A DNA stretch of 64,000 nt. It comes from Enoplolaimus lenunculus. Lineage: Eukaryota > Nematoda > Enoplea > Enoplida > Thoracostomopsidae. The stretch covers positions 122,321 to 186,320 of the forward strand of contig JASANG010003160.1 of the NCBI GenBank assembly GCA_030248215.1, given 5' to 3'. The notes under the pieces were generated by a model, which saw only the letters and a list, made by a program, of their open reading frames with translations, was not told where the DNA came from and ran no database searches. Of this stretch, positions 1 through 12,372 are shown in pieces. Numbering within the stretch: position 1 is the stretch's first letter; the number at the start of each line of letters is the position of its first letter. Both the position numbers and the translations under genes were made by a program.

Positions 1-13
1 CTACCGTAAATCT

Positions 14-75
14 GGCTCGTGTAAAGATCATTGGCTCAACGTTTTTCTGTGGGTCTAAAATAGAGTAAGCTTATG
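14..75. mobile_element. TTAGGC-type MITE, left-arm fragment
   Basis: Begins GGCTCGTGTAAAGATCATTG and runs through the typical GTTTTTCTGTGGG and AGTAAGCTTA stretch of the family. It is cut at about 74, where an ATGCGGG-ended element begins. No right arm is seen. Confidence 0.7.
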
Positions 76-1137
76 CGGGATTCCGGGGCACACGGAACCC
101 GGTTTGTCCCATGTTGATTCGACATCAACGTTAAAATTCGGGCTCTTATATCGAGTCAAAAGACAAAACTCGCACGCCATATGACATTAGCTTACAAACC
201 ACCGTTCTCAAATGTATGTTACGTGTGTACTATGGGACATTTTATGCGAATATCATATGATATTCCAAAATTTCAAAGAATAATGAATGAAAAGTTGGAC
301 GGCAGCGGCAATAATGTGCTTTAAATACGAAATACAAGCCTGCAAATCGTTTCCGACACAAAATAGTTTAGAACCAAAGCTTCAAGTACCATATCATATT
401 CAACAGGACAATTTGGATATGTTACCTCTATGTAGACATTTGGAAATATATCATACGATATTCGCAGACAATACCTCGAGTATCATATCATATTGAAGAA
501 CAAAAGATGACCCACATGTATTTTAATAGCAGACAAATACGAGTTTTTGAATACGACACAAGGTCTATAAGCAGACAAAATGTTACCCAATAGTCTAATA
601 GCGACAAAACGTGTCCCAAGATACATATCATATTCGAAAAATTGTCCGTCATTCATGACATGTTTGAAAATCTCTGCATGGTTGTGGTAAAACTAGCATG
701 TCCTGTAGAATATCACATGTGATAGTAACATTTAAAGTTTGAATTATTTGTACTTAGTATTAAGAAATATATTTTGGCAGAACTTGCACCAGAAACAGAA
801 AAATGGAAGCTAATTTAGTATTCAAAATCACATACATCTAAACTATCTGGTTTTTTGTTATTATTCGTACGCAGAAATTTACATTGTCCTGCATAATATC
901 ACGTGATTTTAAGTAGAATTTCGGAATATCATATGATATTCCCATAAATGTCCTGCGGTATCATGTGACATATGGCTGTTTGTATGCGATGATTTCTGGA
1001 GATGCGGAATTTGCAAGCCAATATCATGTGACATTCACATTTTGTCTACAAACTGCTATTCATATCACAAAATTTCATGTTTACGTCTTATAAAACATGG
1101 GTCAAAACGTGTTCCGGGTTGCCCCATAACGTGACAA
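73..1137. mobile_element. ATGCGGGG-ended element, ATATCATATGATAT-rich
   Basis: The left end (ATGCGGGATTCC, then GGTTTGTCCCATGTTGATTC) matches the left ends at 42903 and 62898. The right end near 1137 (CCATAACGTGACAACCTCGCAT) is a degraded form of their right end (TAACGTG..ACCCCGCAT). The interior is AT-rich, with many copies of the self-complementary motif ATATCATATGATAT or its half. Residues 275-490 resemble 41946-42100. The outer right boundary is uncertain. Confidence 0.55.
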
Positions 1138-1589
1138 CCTCGCATCATTATCATATATTTCAGGAATTATCTGCGATATTTTCAAATGTCTGCGTACTTG
1201 AAGTATTAACATAGCCGAATCGTCCTGCTGATAGTTACTTAAAATCTCAGAGATTAAGGTATGCAAACTTTCAATAGCCAGATTGACATTCTGGTAACCA
1301 TCGGTGAAAAATCTGTCTTAAACTAAAGGTTGATCTGCCGGAGAAGGCGGTATACCTAATTACCTCTGGCTAAACCGTAATATGCAGATGCACAGCTCAT
1401 TTATGAACACCGGTTTTCTACATTCCGGTGGGTATTCAGCCAATTTTAATTGCTAGCTGCTCGTATTGTAATGATAAATTACGGATAAGTTTATTGGATG
1501 CAGGAGCCAAAAATACTGGTGCACAAACATAAGTTTAGATAGGCTACAGCTACCCGAACACGTTAAATTTTGCTGTACAGTGAGTGAAA

Positions 1590-1912
1590 GGGTACAACCG
1601 GATATCTGCTTCCGGCTCCGGCAGAAAATCGACCTCCGGCTCCGGTAGATTGCAGTTTACAAAATTAATTGATTTCGTGCGTTTTGTTTTAAATTTTGGT
1701 ACAATTATAAGGAACAAATTGGCAAGACTGTGTAAAAAAATAAGCGTAAAACCACAAAATTTAACACCTTTTACAAAGATTTGCTAAAATTTAGCCAATT
1801 AAATATCAATTTAAATACTTACGTAGTTTCACCTCACTTCTGGCTTCAACTCCGTATCCCGCAAGATTTGTTTACATCCGGCTCTGGTATTTTTCACTAT
1901 CCGGTTGCACCC
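1590..1912. mobile_element. CCGGCTCCGG palindromic MITE, copy 1
   Basis: Ends GGGTACAACCGGATA (1590-1604) and TATCCGGTTGCACCC (1898-1912) are inverted repeats. Inside each end are CTTCCGGCTCCGG-like stretches around an AT-rich core. Related copies lie at 2082-2407 and about 25560-25906. No coding capacity. Confidence 0.75.
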
Positions 1913-2081
1913 TGGTGTTCTACTATTCTCACTCACTGACAATTTTGATGCAAACAGAATTAATGCAACATTTAATTATGGGAAGCAGCGAAATCGTAAA
2001 AATTTTGCAATGAAAAAAGTTTCGCGCTGCTTATAGATTGTGAATTCTAAAAAGAACAGTCCATGAAACAGATACGCGTCC

Positions 2082-2407
2082 GGGTGTAACCGGAGGTGAA
2101 AAATACTGGAGTCGGAGTTCAACGAAACTTGCAGGAACCGAAGGTGAGGCGAAATTAGGTAGGTAGCAGCAATGATTATTAAATTAGTTAATTTTAGGCA
2201 ATATCTGCAATATGTAGGAAGTTGTTAGGCTTTACAATAATTTTCTGCAAAATTTCGGAAATTCTTTCCTGAAAATAGTGACAAAGGTAAAATGAAACGC
2301 ACTAAAAAGATTAAATTTTGCAAAATGTGCAAAATTTTACTATCGAAATTGCCGGAACCTCCGGCGAAAATTCTACCGGAGCCGGAGGCAGACCTCCGAT
2401 CGCACCT
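2082..2407. mobile_element. CCGGCTCCGG palindromic MITE, copy 2
   Basis: Begins GGGTGTAACCGGAGGTG and ends near CTCCGATCGCACC, with GGAGCCGGAGG inside the right end. It has the same AT-rich core (TTTTGTAAA, TAATTTAG motifs) as the copy at 1590. Confidence 0.65.
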
Positions 2408-2788
2408 TAATACGCATGTAGTTCTTAGATTCATTAACCCCTAGACAGTATAAATGCGAGCACTTCCGTACCGGAAATACTGATAAATATACAACGAAGC
2501 ACATCGAATAAAATATCACAATACTTTAAATTGTTGGAAAAACGTTTAGTTGAATGTGATGTCCACACTACTTAACAGTTTGCGTAACGGCAGAATAGAG
2601 CAATATAGTTGCAAAACAACGATCGTTTAGGCCGATGTTAGAAAGGTGCCATCATGAGGCAGCCAGCGTTGCTATAGCGCGACCGTATATAAACTTACAG
2701 GAGTAATATATAATGGATTTTTAACGGAAACGGATATAGTATCTGAATCTGGGTAACATTAGAAATACGTGTTTGGCTCGCACAAGAC

Positions 2789-2972
2789 GGCCAATGTTAG
2801 TTTAACGGGCGAAACAGTAGATTAAGCGTATTCCTAAGCCTAAACCTAAACCTAAGCGTTGTAAAAATGTGTTCCTAAGCCTAAACCTAAGCCTAAGCAA
2901 AAAATTGTAATCTAGAATCTAAATCCACTCTTTTATAGACCCACCAGAAACCTTTACGCCCCTTAAATGACC
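2789..2972. mobile_element. TTAGGC-type MITE, GTTACTTTAAGG subfamily
   Basis: Starts GGCCAATGTTAG and carries CCTAAGCCTAAACCTAA runs, then the AATCTAGAATCTAAATC and CTTTTATAGACCCACCAGAAA blocks of this subfamily. The right end has decayed (CCCCTTAAATGACC) and no duplication is detectable. Confidence 0.75.
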
Positions 2973-4150
2973 ATCTGTAAAAATAGTTTTAAGACATTCA
3001 AGACCACAACTTTTGCTAGATATCCCTTTTGCGGTATATGAAATCAAAAGTAGATATATCCAGCTGTTCCTAGAACACCTGGTACATACCACCAGTAATT
3101 AGTCGACGGTTAACCCTTAATCTTCAGATTTCCGCTTGACTTGGAACTACATCTGCTTCAACACGCCTGTCAAATTTGAGTAACTTCAAAATGACAGCGC
3201 AGTTCCATTCTGCATAACGCAACACAGCACTGAACTATTGCACATTAAGTAAGTACACAGCAATACATGTAAATAGGATAAAATACTGTTCATAGATAGG
3301 TAACAGAGATTATGATGATAACTGCAGGAAAGCACACTGCATATAAATTTATAAATAGTACCCCACAATGGCGTTGTAACAGTTTTCCGCTAGTAAACCA
3401 AAGGTCAAATTTTCGCGTATTAAACTATGTTTTCTGAAACCAGTACAATATCAATAAATCATTTAGCTAACTATAAAACATACGTTTTAAAACAGCCTAA
3501 CTTTTGGTCTGCAACAAATAACAAATCAGAAAACATTGTGATTAGTGTTTGTTCATCATAAATATTGAAACAGGAAGTACGATCAAACGATACCAGTTAC
3601 ATACAAACAGCAACACGTGCACAAACAGAATCACGATTGAAAACAAATAATGCACAGTAAACGAACCTTAACACCAAACTCAGCCAACACAAAAGTCACG
3701 CCTGACACGCTTTTAAGTTATACCAAAACTGAAATATTTTATGCTGTTAAATCATCAAATGTTATGCACTCTGGTTTAACCTAAATAACCGAAATACTAC
3801 TTTGCTTTTGGAAACCGCCCGAGCCAATAGCGGGGTAAAAGAAAGTTACCGGTCAAGGATTGCAACCAGCCGCAAGTAAGGAGCTCATAAACAATTAAAA
3901 CAATGTCTACTAGTGCATATGCTACGTACTCCTTGTTTCCTAACAAATTCTTGTTACCGACCCCTGGCCTAAACATACAGCCCGTTTTAATACCATTACC
4001 CTCTCACGACCTTGTTTAGCACTAAAGCCAAATAGGCAATCTATTTTAAATTTAAACACAACCATTTTCGCCCCACAGTAAATATGCAAAAATGCAATAC
4101 ATCAGAAAAAGCTTAAATTTACTTTACTGAAACATGAATGTACGGATTAA
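2973..4150. other. Intergenic, no gene seen
   Basis: AT-rich single-copy-looking sequence downstream of twinfilin on its strand. It may hold the twinfilin 3' UTR next to 4150, where a TTTACT (AGTAAA on the minus strand) lies near 4117. No coding signal was found. Confidence 0.4.
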
Positions 4151-7100
4151 TTACTGCTTAATAAGCCGCCTTGGTCCGCGGGAGGTTGCAGGACCTTTCG
4201 GTTTATCGAACATCTTTTGATTCCCAGCTTGTTCTGCAGGATGCAGAGCGTCTGTTAGCATTGCATCGTTTAGTTCACTGCCACCTTCGATTTCGATCTG
4301 CAATATGTTTCAAATAAAGCACCACTGAACTGTGTGACATTCATTTCACAAAACTTTCAAAGCATAAAAAATAGCTCACTAACAAAAACTTTAATATGCA
4401 GCCCCAAACAAGCTAACATCAATTTACAGCTCATATTGTACTGCCAAATTGATATATGTAAAAACAAATCATATAAAATCATAAAATATGCTTGGTTGAT
4501 GGAACCGAGATACATGATTCAAAGTTAGAAATAGGTCGAAAAGGTTTTACTTTAATTTATAATACACCAAACTGACACCGAATCATAAAAAAACTATAGC
4601 GTTATAAATCAGAGGCTCCATTTTAACCACCAGGGCTTACAAGTTCTCCAGTATCACTGTCTCCTACATACAGTAAGAAGATTCCTGTAATAAACATGGA
4701 CTATTAAAAGTTTTAGACAGCTAAATTTTTTGTAAGTCTTACAACAAGGTACTAACAAAATTACAGAAAATTCAAACTAAACAGTTCGAAAAACGCACAA
4801 ATGAAAACTAACCCGTTTGCTTATTTGAATATTCAAATCACTGTTAAGTGTACTGAGAAGTGGAGCAATGCATGTCGAATACAGCATGCGTTCCTTGATG
4901 CTGCAGGTTTGACTTGGCATACTGTATATGAAAACTGAAACATGTGAAACATTCATGAGAAACTAAATTGGCGGTTAGTAGCATCAAAAACTGTTACTTA
5001 ACCACAACGGTCATTTTGTAGAATAAATTACAGGCCTGTTCTGATTGCAGTAGAAATTTTGGTATTAAAATTCATTGCTAATCTGAAATTTGCGTGCATC
5101 GAAATCATGAACACAGACGTCATACATGTTAATGTACTAGGTATATGAAAGAAATTAAATATAAGTTTTATTTTAATTTATACAACTTACCGTACAAAGC
5201 CATTGGCGTCTGCTGAAAACTGTGCCGATGAAGGTAAACATGATACGCGGGGCGGTCTTTGGGCACAGATCTGCGTAAGTCGTCTACGGAAAGTGTACCA
5301 TGCCCTTGTAGAGTTACTGCTTCATGCATAATATCGACTCCCTGAACAACAAAACTTTATTATAACTTAAAGAAATAGCATAATTAAAGCCGTCACATGA
5401 GAACAAATGCCGCAGTAGCAAATGGCTTCAGAATAAAACGGTTTCATAATTATACTGACTAACATAATAAAGAGTACATTCTTGTTATGTTCAATAACTT
5501 CATGGATATAATGATGTATTCATAAATTCTAAATTTTCAAAACATACGTTTGAATCAAAATCAATAGTTGGTTACCCCACTATTTTTGAAACATCTTAAC
5601 CATTGCCAAAACAAAACTACTGAAGAAATAGACGTGAAGATTGTTTATTACTAGTTAACAAACATTGTTATCCCAAAACTATTGGACGCAATATATGTAC
5701 GTAACATTACCAATTGTACGTAGTTAAGCTGTCCAGCTGCAAGCTCGGTTAAACGACTTCTAGCATCGCTGTCAATAGGAAAACTAACGCCACCAACATG
5801 TGATCTACGAGTATCAGCACGAGAACTGTTCACAACATTTGTCTAAAAAATCATTTTCTCATCAATAAAACAGCAAACTGAGACATAACTACAATAAATA
5901 AAAATTAATAATTCTAATGCACCCTCTATGTCAAATCAGAACTAACACTGCTGAGGCTATAGGCGTTCGTTACAATAGATTCATATTCATTCAGACAAAA
6001 AGACACATTTTAATCAGCTAATTAATAGACGTTACAGCATTTAAAATTAAAGCCTATACAAACCTCTCCGGCATTCACAGACTGCATTTCTCTTTCGTAC
6101 TCTGTCATTGGCCCTGGCTCATCTTTTTGGCGTAGAAAATTTAAATACGACGCCCAAGTGACATCAGTCTAAAACTGGTCAACTCGCGTTATAATGCATA
6201 AAAACTGCTGATCGCAATTCAGAACATACATACAACTGCAGTGTTGTGCCGATATTAAAACTTGCCGATGCCGATCCTTATTTTCAAATTTTGTCGGACT
6301 CTTATTTTCAAATTTTGCCGGTGCCGAACCGATGACGATATCGATGCCGATATCGCTTTCGATTTTATTACACGATGCTTAATCAACTGATAGGATTACT
6401 GATTACTTCATTATAGACAGTAAGAAGTATCGGCCGAGAATTGACAATTTTTTGCAGCGCCTATGTCGACACTCATGCCGATTAATCGGCGTCATACTTT
6501 TCTTTTGTTGAAACTATAAGCGAAAACGCAATTTAATTCAATAAGCATTTATTAACAATTAAAACGAAATCGAGACAAACGGTCGAAAAGAAATTTCAAC
6601 GACAGTAAACAAAGCCTAACTAGAAGGGATACAGTATTCAGACATGCAGAGAACTATAACTTGTGAAATTCCAATCAAAATATAAGAAAGAAGCATACGA
6701 ATTATCAGTATTTTTCAAAAATCAGTTGGTTAGATAAATTTTCAGATAAAGCACCAATACCTTTGCTGTTGCATGATATTCCTGCAGAATATAACCGTCA
6801 CCAAACTCTGACTTTAAAGTAGCGCGTGTGGCAGCGTAAATCATTTTCTGCTTCACCTCCAACAAAACATCAGACTTTTGAATATATCGATTAATATTCA
6901 ATTGAAACAAAACCACGAGTGCGAAATTCAAAACGTAATGAAAAAAGATTGGTTTATTTTGTAATTTAAAAGCATATGGTCTATCAATATTGAGGCGAAT
7001 TTGCTTCGAATTGGTCTGGTAAAGATCGTACATAACACTGGCGGTTTTAGAGGGGCGGGAGGGGCTCGAGACTTTCTGATATTATTTCGATGTTTTTGTA

Positions 7101-8040
7101 AATTAGTTTTGTAAGATTTACATTTTAGCATGATTTAAACATGATTCAAACAATGAGTGCCGTCTACTGAAAAAAATGGAGTTTCAAAGTTAACATGGAG
7201 GAAATAGAGATCTCACCGCCGAGAAATAGTTGATCAGCCTTAAGACAGCAATAAGATTGTTATGTTTTGATGGGATTTCCATAATTTAAGAAAACCATGT
7301 TAGCCATAATGTCAATAGGTAAGCGGCATGTTTGGAGCCGCCTTTTTTAAAATCCATGTTTGAAATTTCTCCATCGCCAATGCGTACTTACCTTGCGAGT
7401 AGCATATGCCTTATTTGAACAATGGAGGGCCCGTAAAACAAAATCCTCCATAACCCCCGCTGTATACGCACTAATATGCAAAATTACCAAATCATAAATG
7501 AAACCAGCACAAGCTAAACATGTATACAAAAACCAATTTAATTGCAATTAGCTACGCTTAGTGACACTAATATCAAATACTTTCCAATAGTTATAGAATG
7601 TTGGGCAAAAAATGTGGAAAGAAGCATTGTTACTCACGGGTGCATTGTCAGGAACATACGATATTAAAAGCCACCCGTATCCCAGCACAGTTTGAGTGTC
7701 AAGACGAATCAAGAAGTAGCACGGGCGATCGGCTTCGATGTCAGACATAACATAACGAGCATAATCGTTTTCGAACGAGGACAATATAGGCCCGCTCGAT
7801 GAAAGACATAATTCCTCTGCAAAACAAAGAACCATAAAACAGCGTCTTTCTTAACTGTGTTTTATCCAGGAGGAAACATTACGTACTGAAACAGGGTTAA
7901 CTAGATTACAAATGCATAGATACATATTACATACCATCCTGAATTGTGACTTTCAAATACCGATCATTCCCATTTCGACAATTCGCCGCAATATGATTAG
8001 CTAGTTCTTGATTGCACCTGATTCCCGTCTGATGGGACAT
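4151..8040 (-). CDS. TWF: Twinfilin, complete 8-exon gene
   Basis: Coding exons (high to low): 7935-8040, 7638-7816, 6761-6856, 6064-6168, 5711-5842, 5191-5341, 4813-4934, 4151-4297. They sum to 1038 nt (345 aa plus stop), every phase agrees, and all introns are GT-AG. The protein starts MSHQTGI, as twinfilins do. The first ADF-homology domain is about residues 1-135, with the actin-binding stretch QKMIYAATRATLKSEFG at 98-114. A linker follows, then a second ADF-H domain at about 170-305 with VFIYSMPSQTCSIKERMLYS at 257-276. The tail PKGPATSRGPRRLIK matches the family's capping-protein and phosphoinositide-binding C-terminus. Length is near the usual 340-350 aa. Twinfilins sequester ADP-actin monomers and act with capping protein at barbed ends in the cytoplasm. 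The start is fixed by the conserved MSHQTGI; an acceptor-like TTTCCAG lies 5 nt before the ATG, so a 5' UTR intron or trans-splice site is likely. No AATAAA is seen close after the stop. Confidence 0.95.
6235..6500. repeat. GCCGAT-rich degenerate repeat in twinfilin intron
   Basis: Many GCCGATGCCGAT-like units and two copies of CTTATTTTCAAATTTTG, followed by CGGCCGAGAATT and GCCGATTAATCGGC. It resembles a decayed palindromic MITE in the intron between twinfilin exons 3 and 4. Confidence 0.45.
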
Positions 8041-8697
8041 CTCTGCTGGAAATATATGACGTGTAATTAACTGTTATTAGATGCTAGTAATAGAATAACA
8101 AAGAACAATGTACATCACCGTAACATAGTACAAACAATTAAAATCGCTTGTCTACATTGAAGCATCCTGGGGTCAACTTTCCTTTACCCTTAGCCAAGAA
8201 TTCGTTTTTAATCCAGGGATGACGCCGTATTGCACAGTGGTGACTGCATTTAATTAAAACTACATTAATAAATACGCTGCTGTTTCGCTTGCAATAAATT
8301 GCAAAGATTAAAGAACTGTACTTATGGCATCCTTCTCACAGAAAAAATGACTTCATTGTACCCAACACTAACAGTAGTGGTAGTCTTACAATAGTTGCTA
8401 ATTTAGCAACCTAGTCACAGTTTAAAAGGGGAATCTAAAAACTTTAACAGTTTCAGATTTTGACAATCAGCGGACAAATGATGAGGATGACACAATGCGA
8501 AATAAGAGAAATGTCGTATGCATATCTGCTTCTCAGTTGGCAACCAACAAATATTCAGAATTATCATAATAAACCACTGATTGAATTATAATTATTTGAT
8601 TACGTAATTACAGCTTTGATATTAATAACTTGTATACACTGTCTAGCTATGTATTTTACGCTTAACTGTACGAGTGAAATGAAAATGTAGTCCTTAA
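8041..8697. other. Upstream region of twinfilin
   Basis: No coding signal. It should contain the twinfilin promoter or 5' UTR, but no core promoter element can be assigned with confidence. Confidence 0.3.
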
Positions 8698-8701
8698 TTA
8701 A

Positions 8702-8964
8702 CCCCTTCTCACATTGAGTTGCCTATCGCCAACTGAGCGCAGTGTATATACGTTAAATAATATATATCGCACCGTGCTTAACAATTGTAACTCGTATACA
8801 TAGTACTAAATCACCACAAGACGTGAGAGCCCTCTCGGGCTCGAGCGTCAAGCTCCTATAGCTGAGTGGTGATGGTATACGCCTCCCACTCCAGTCACTG
8901 GAGTTGGAATCTTAGCATAAAAGTAGGTATCAGGGGAAATAGAAAATATTCATGTGAGAATGGG
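8702..8964 (+). mobile_element. piggyBac-like MITE with tRNA-like promoter, copy 1
   Basis: Flanked by TTAA on both sides (8698-8701, 8965-8968). Ends are CCCCTTCTCACATTGAG and ATGTGAGAATGGG, inverted to each other. Internal tRNA-like region: A-box TAGCTGAGTGG (8859-8869) and a B-box position at 8902-8912 reading GTTGGAATC, mutated from GTTCGAATC. It is 263 bp, the same length as the copy at 60650. Confidence 0.85.
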
Positions 8965-9039
8965 TTAATAAACTAAATCATAACAGCAACCACTAGTGGA
9001 TCCAGAGAGGGAAGGGGGCGGAATGCGTGAGTCCACCCG

Positions 9040-9190
9040 TCAGAATTATTTTGTGACAAAATGGTAAGGTGCCTACCTTACAATTTTCCCCTGAGAAAAT
9101 GTTTTTGTACAAAAATATAAATTTATCCTTTCAGAATTTTTTTGGTCATAAAATGATAAGGTTCCTACCAGATAATTTATTCTTTTTATA
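9040..9190. repeat. Degenerate duplicated ~100-bp segment
   Basis: CAGAATT..TTTTGTGACAAAATGGTAAGGTGCCTACC recurs as CAGAATT..TTGGTCATAAAATGATAAGGTTCCTACC about 95 bp later, indicating a local tandem duplication. Confidence 0.5.
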
Positions 9191-9262
9191 ACATTTGCTA
9201 GCCCGCTTTCCGCCAGAAACTTCTGGATTCGCCTCTGAAAGCTGTTCCAGTGTGAACCATAA

Positions 9263-9345
9263 CACTGCAAAAATGGTGAACCAAATTGACTCTCTCGGAG
9301 ATAGGCATTTCCTGACTACGCAAACTGAGTCAAAAAGTCATTCTT
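9263..9345. mobile_element. GAGTC palindromic MITE, partial
   Basis: Has CACTGCAAAAATGGTGAACC, CAAATTGACTCTCTCGGA and TTCCTGACTACGCAAACTGA of the GAGTC family. Only one arm is present. Confidence 0.7.
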
Positions 9346-10013
9346 AAATTTCAATTGCAATCTAGCTTATACGGGTTTTGCAATTTTACAGTTTTTCAGA
9401 ATTGAAAAACAATCAAGGATAGGGACCTATGGGATTGTACGATTAAATTCAGAGAAAACATCCGCACCCTATTCCCATCAAAGTGTTGCAATACAACCAG
9501 GGTAAACACCAAAAATAACGTCAAATTTCACAACTTTTGCCAGATGCCATACTGTATTACTGCAGCGCAACACACCAACTGATGCCCAATCCCTATAATA
9601 CGAAGGCTTTGAAAATACCCAATGTAACCTTTCAAAAATTAACAATATTTATTCTTAAAAATTTAGAATTGTATATTCTGCAAGTAAAAATTAATTTCGC
9701 TGTTTTCTTGGTTCAGAGCAAAGACAGTAGCTAAAATGCCACGAGCTAACATTTTACAAATCTCAGAACGAACTTCAAAACCTTGGGAAATGTTAAAGCA
9801 TGATTATTGGGCCAAAATACATACTAAAAATTTACTACATTCTTAAAATAACTATATTGTGAAATGTATTTCTAAAAACCCCACATAAGTACGTATTTTG
9901 GTCAACTTTTCAGCATTAATTTGTTTACAATGTTATTTCTCAGACTAGTAAAAATTAAATCTAAAACAGAGTTGAAGCAAGTTATAATGCAAATACCACT
10001 CAGTATTTCGGTA
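9346..10013. other. Intergenic, no gene seen
   Basis: AT-rich sequence without splice-supported coding potential; the open frame at 9537-9734 has no recognisable similarity. Confidence 0.3.
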
Positions 10014-10507
10014 ATGGGTCATCCACGTTAAAATGCACGCACATTTGTAAAAAAATGTCCTTCCCTTTTGGGTACCCACGTTGTCCCTACCTACTCTCTT
10101 TATACACTGTCTGAGATGTCAATATGTCATTGTCTGAACCTTTAGACAATGAATATGCTCTAGGCCTAAATATATGCTTATCCTGACATCATTATCGGGA
10201 ACTGTTATTGTCCATAGTCCCTCAGAAGGGACTCGATTTTTTGCGTTGAATGATGCGTATAAACATGTGTGCACAGCGTGTCTTTTTAAATGTGTGCGCG
10301 TGTGCTAACGTATGTCCTGACATCCTACAGACAACATGTATTTGTCCAGAGTCCCTTCCGACAGAGTCTAGACAATTAGCACTATGTTAGTACAGCTATG
10401 AAACTGTACCTTGCCTCCAGCTAGCGTGTGTACTTGGATGCTGTTCCTAATGGGGTGGGTGGAACATTTATTACATCGGCGCGTTTATTTTAACGTGGAT
10501 GACCCAT
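10014..10507. mobile_element. MITE with ATGGGTCATCCACG ends
   Basis: Perfect terminal inverted repeat: ATGGGTCATCCACGTTAAAA at 10014-10033 and its complement TTTTAACGTGGATGACCCAT at 10488-10507. The interior has two imperfect related segments (CTGACATC..TATTGTCCA..AGTCCCT). No coding capacity. The duplication type is unclear. Confidence 0.8.
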
Positions 10508-11129
10508 AATCTACCCGTTTCTATCGTAAACTGCCAGCGCAAAACAACTCCTCACTCCTCACATTGTTGTGGCTACCAAAAATAAATTTTTTCAATGCTT
10601 ATTTGATATTTTGTTGTTCAATCTTTCGGATACAAAGTCATAAAACGAATGTCATAACACATTTCCGGTGGCTTGAATAAGGGCAGCTTTTTTACATTGG
10701 CTACTTATTCCTTTTTATACGATCTGTTTTAAATATCATGGATTTATTTGTTCGTTACTGTAGCCTCACACTGCACAAATATGGGCGTTGAAAACGGGAA
10801 AAGCCTAGAATTGCTGTAAAATGTAAATATATATCTTCCGTTTTCGATAGATGTTCCGAATTCACAATTTCAATTTCAACGGATTCGAAACTGGATCCAG
10901 ATGCTGGATTTTGCTTTTTATGTTAATCAAAGAACCGGATATCAGGTCGCATTCTGATCAAGCTGGCTATCCAGTTTTGTAGTCTTATGAATAACGGCAG
11001 TATTGATATTTTAGGCTGACATATAAGCAGGAAATACAATTTATTATATATACTGCAGAAATTCAAAAAATTGAGTGTGCAGTATTTACTTAAAACTTGT
11101 GCTAAATTCATGGCTCTTTTTGGTTATCC

Positions 11130-11626
11130 CCGCAGCCGGCGTTTGGCCAAAAATCGCTGATTTTGAAAATTTTTGCATATTTGAGCTTCGCACGACCTGC
11201 CATGATCATGTCACGCCTAAATTTCAATTTTTAAAAATTCGATTTTGTAAAGGTCCCAAGGTCCCCCTTTGCGACTGAAAATTTTTTGTCAAAAAGTAAG
11301 ACAAGTTGTACACCTTTCAACGCAGCTTGCAAAGATGAGTTGAATGGTGTTAAATTTTTCGCAATCCGATGTTTGACTAACGAGTTATGTTTAAATAACT
11401 GATTTGGCGCCGTCCAACACCAGTGGCTGCGCGCCAAATCAGTTTATTTGATTATAACTCGTTAGCTGGAAATTTTGATTGCGAATAATTTAACACCATT
11501 CAAGTCATCTGCCGAAGCTACAATAAATGGTGTACAGTTTGTCTTACCTTTTGAAAAAGTTTTGGTACCAAAAAGTTCAGAAGCTCAATTATACAAAGAT
11601 TTTCGAAATATATACAACCATTTTTG
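11130..11626. mobile_element. Long foldback element
   Basis: Two arms are inverted copies. GGTGTTAAATTTTTCGCAAT..ACTAACGAGTTAT..GATTTGGCGCC is mirrored by GCGCGCCAAATC..ATAACTCGTTAGC..AATTTAACACC. Outer parts GATTTTGAAAATTTTTGC and CAAAGATTTTCGAAATAT also pair. One-arm relatives occur at 34410-34640 and about 31325-31470. Confidence 0.7.
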
Positions 11627-11785
11627 GCCCATGTAATAATCAGGGGCGGAACGCTCATCTGTGGAACTGGAAAACAGTAAGCTTAAGCTTTATACTAATT
11701 TTTTTGCTTGGCTAAGGCTCTGGTTTAGGCTTAGGCTTAGGAATATGCTTATAATACTGTTCCGCCCCAGTTCTTTATATTGGCC
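11626..11785. mobile_element. TTAGGC-type MITE
   Basis: GGCCCATGTAATAATCAGG at the left and TTCTTTATATTGGCC at the right, with GGGGCGGAAC and GTTCCGCCCC inside the ends and GCTTAGG runs in the middle. Flanks do not show a clear 8-bp duplication. Confidence 0.75.
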
Positions 11786-11796
11786 AAAAAGTTCAG

Positions 11797-11946
11797 CCCT
11801 TGTATAGAACAGGGCCGGATCGTTCTCCGGAGGGGCTCTAATAGAGTCAGTATAAGCTTTAGACTATTTACGCTTAGGCTCTCGCTTAGGTTTAGGCTTA
11901 GGAATATGCTTATAATACTGTTCCGCCCCTGTTCTTTATATTGGCC
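11797..11946. mobile_element. TTAGGC-type MITE, adjacent copy
   Basis: Begins AGCCCTTGTATAGAACAGGG (GTATAGAACAGGGCCGG subfamily) and ends GCCCCTGTTCTTTATATTGG-CC. The interior runs GCTTAGGCTCTCGCTTAGG. It lies only about 12 bp from the previous copy. Confidence 0.7.
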
Positions 11947-12372
11947 AAAACTTACAAAACTCTCCGTGTACAAGAAACCCTAAACCAATGGCAAATTCAG
12001 ATATAACAGAACGGGATAACCCATAGTGAAATAATATCTCGTGAAGAAATTTTGGAAGAGAAGCGAGCAAGAAGTCAAACACGATTTTAGTACTAAAATC
12101 TTTATATAATTACAACAAAGTATTTGATTTTTGGTCCCTCCAGCATGGAATCCAACCTCTGGCGGAGCCATGGCTTGGATACCTTCACTTGGATCCGCCA
12201 ACAAGCCAAAAATACCGGATTTAAACATAATATTGCAGTCGCATTTTACAAAAACGTGTGTGCTTTTAATAGCTAATCCGAACTCATGGATTGGTTCGAA
12301 TAAGAAAACAAATATTTGATTAAAGTAAAGAAATCGAAACAATACACAATCAGAAATTTCATATTCATTGTT

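Noticed and set aside
4641-4672. Possible extra twinfilin exon between the last two
   Set aside because: It has an acceptor-like AG and a GTAAGC donor, but its phase does not fit the neighbours; exons 4813-4934 and 4151-4297 join in frame and match the family without it.
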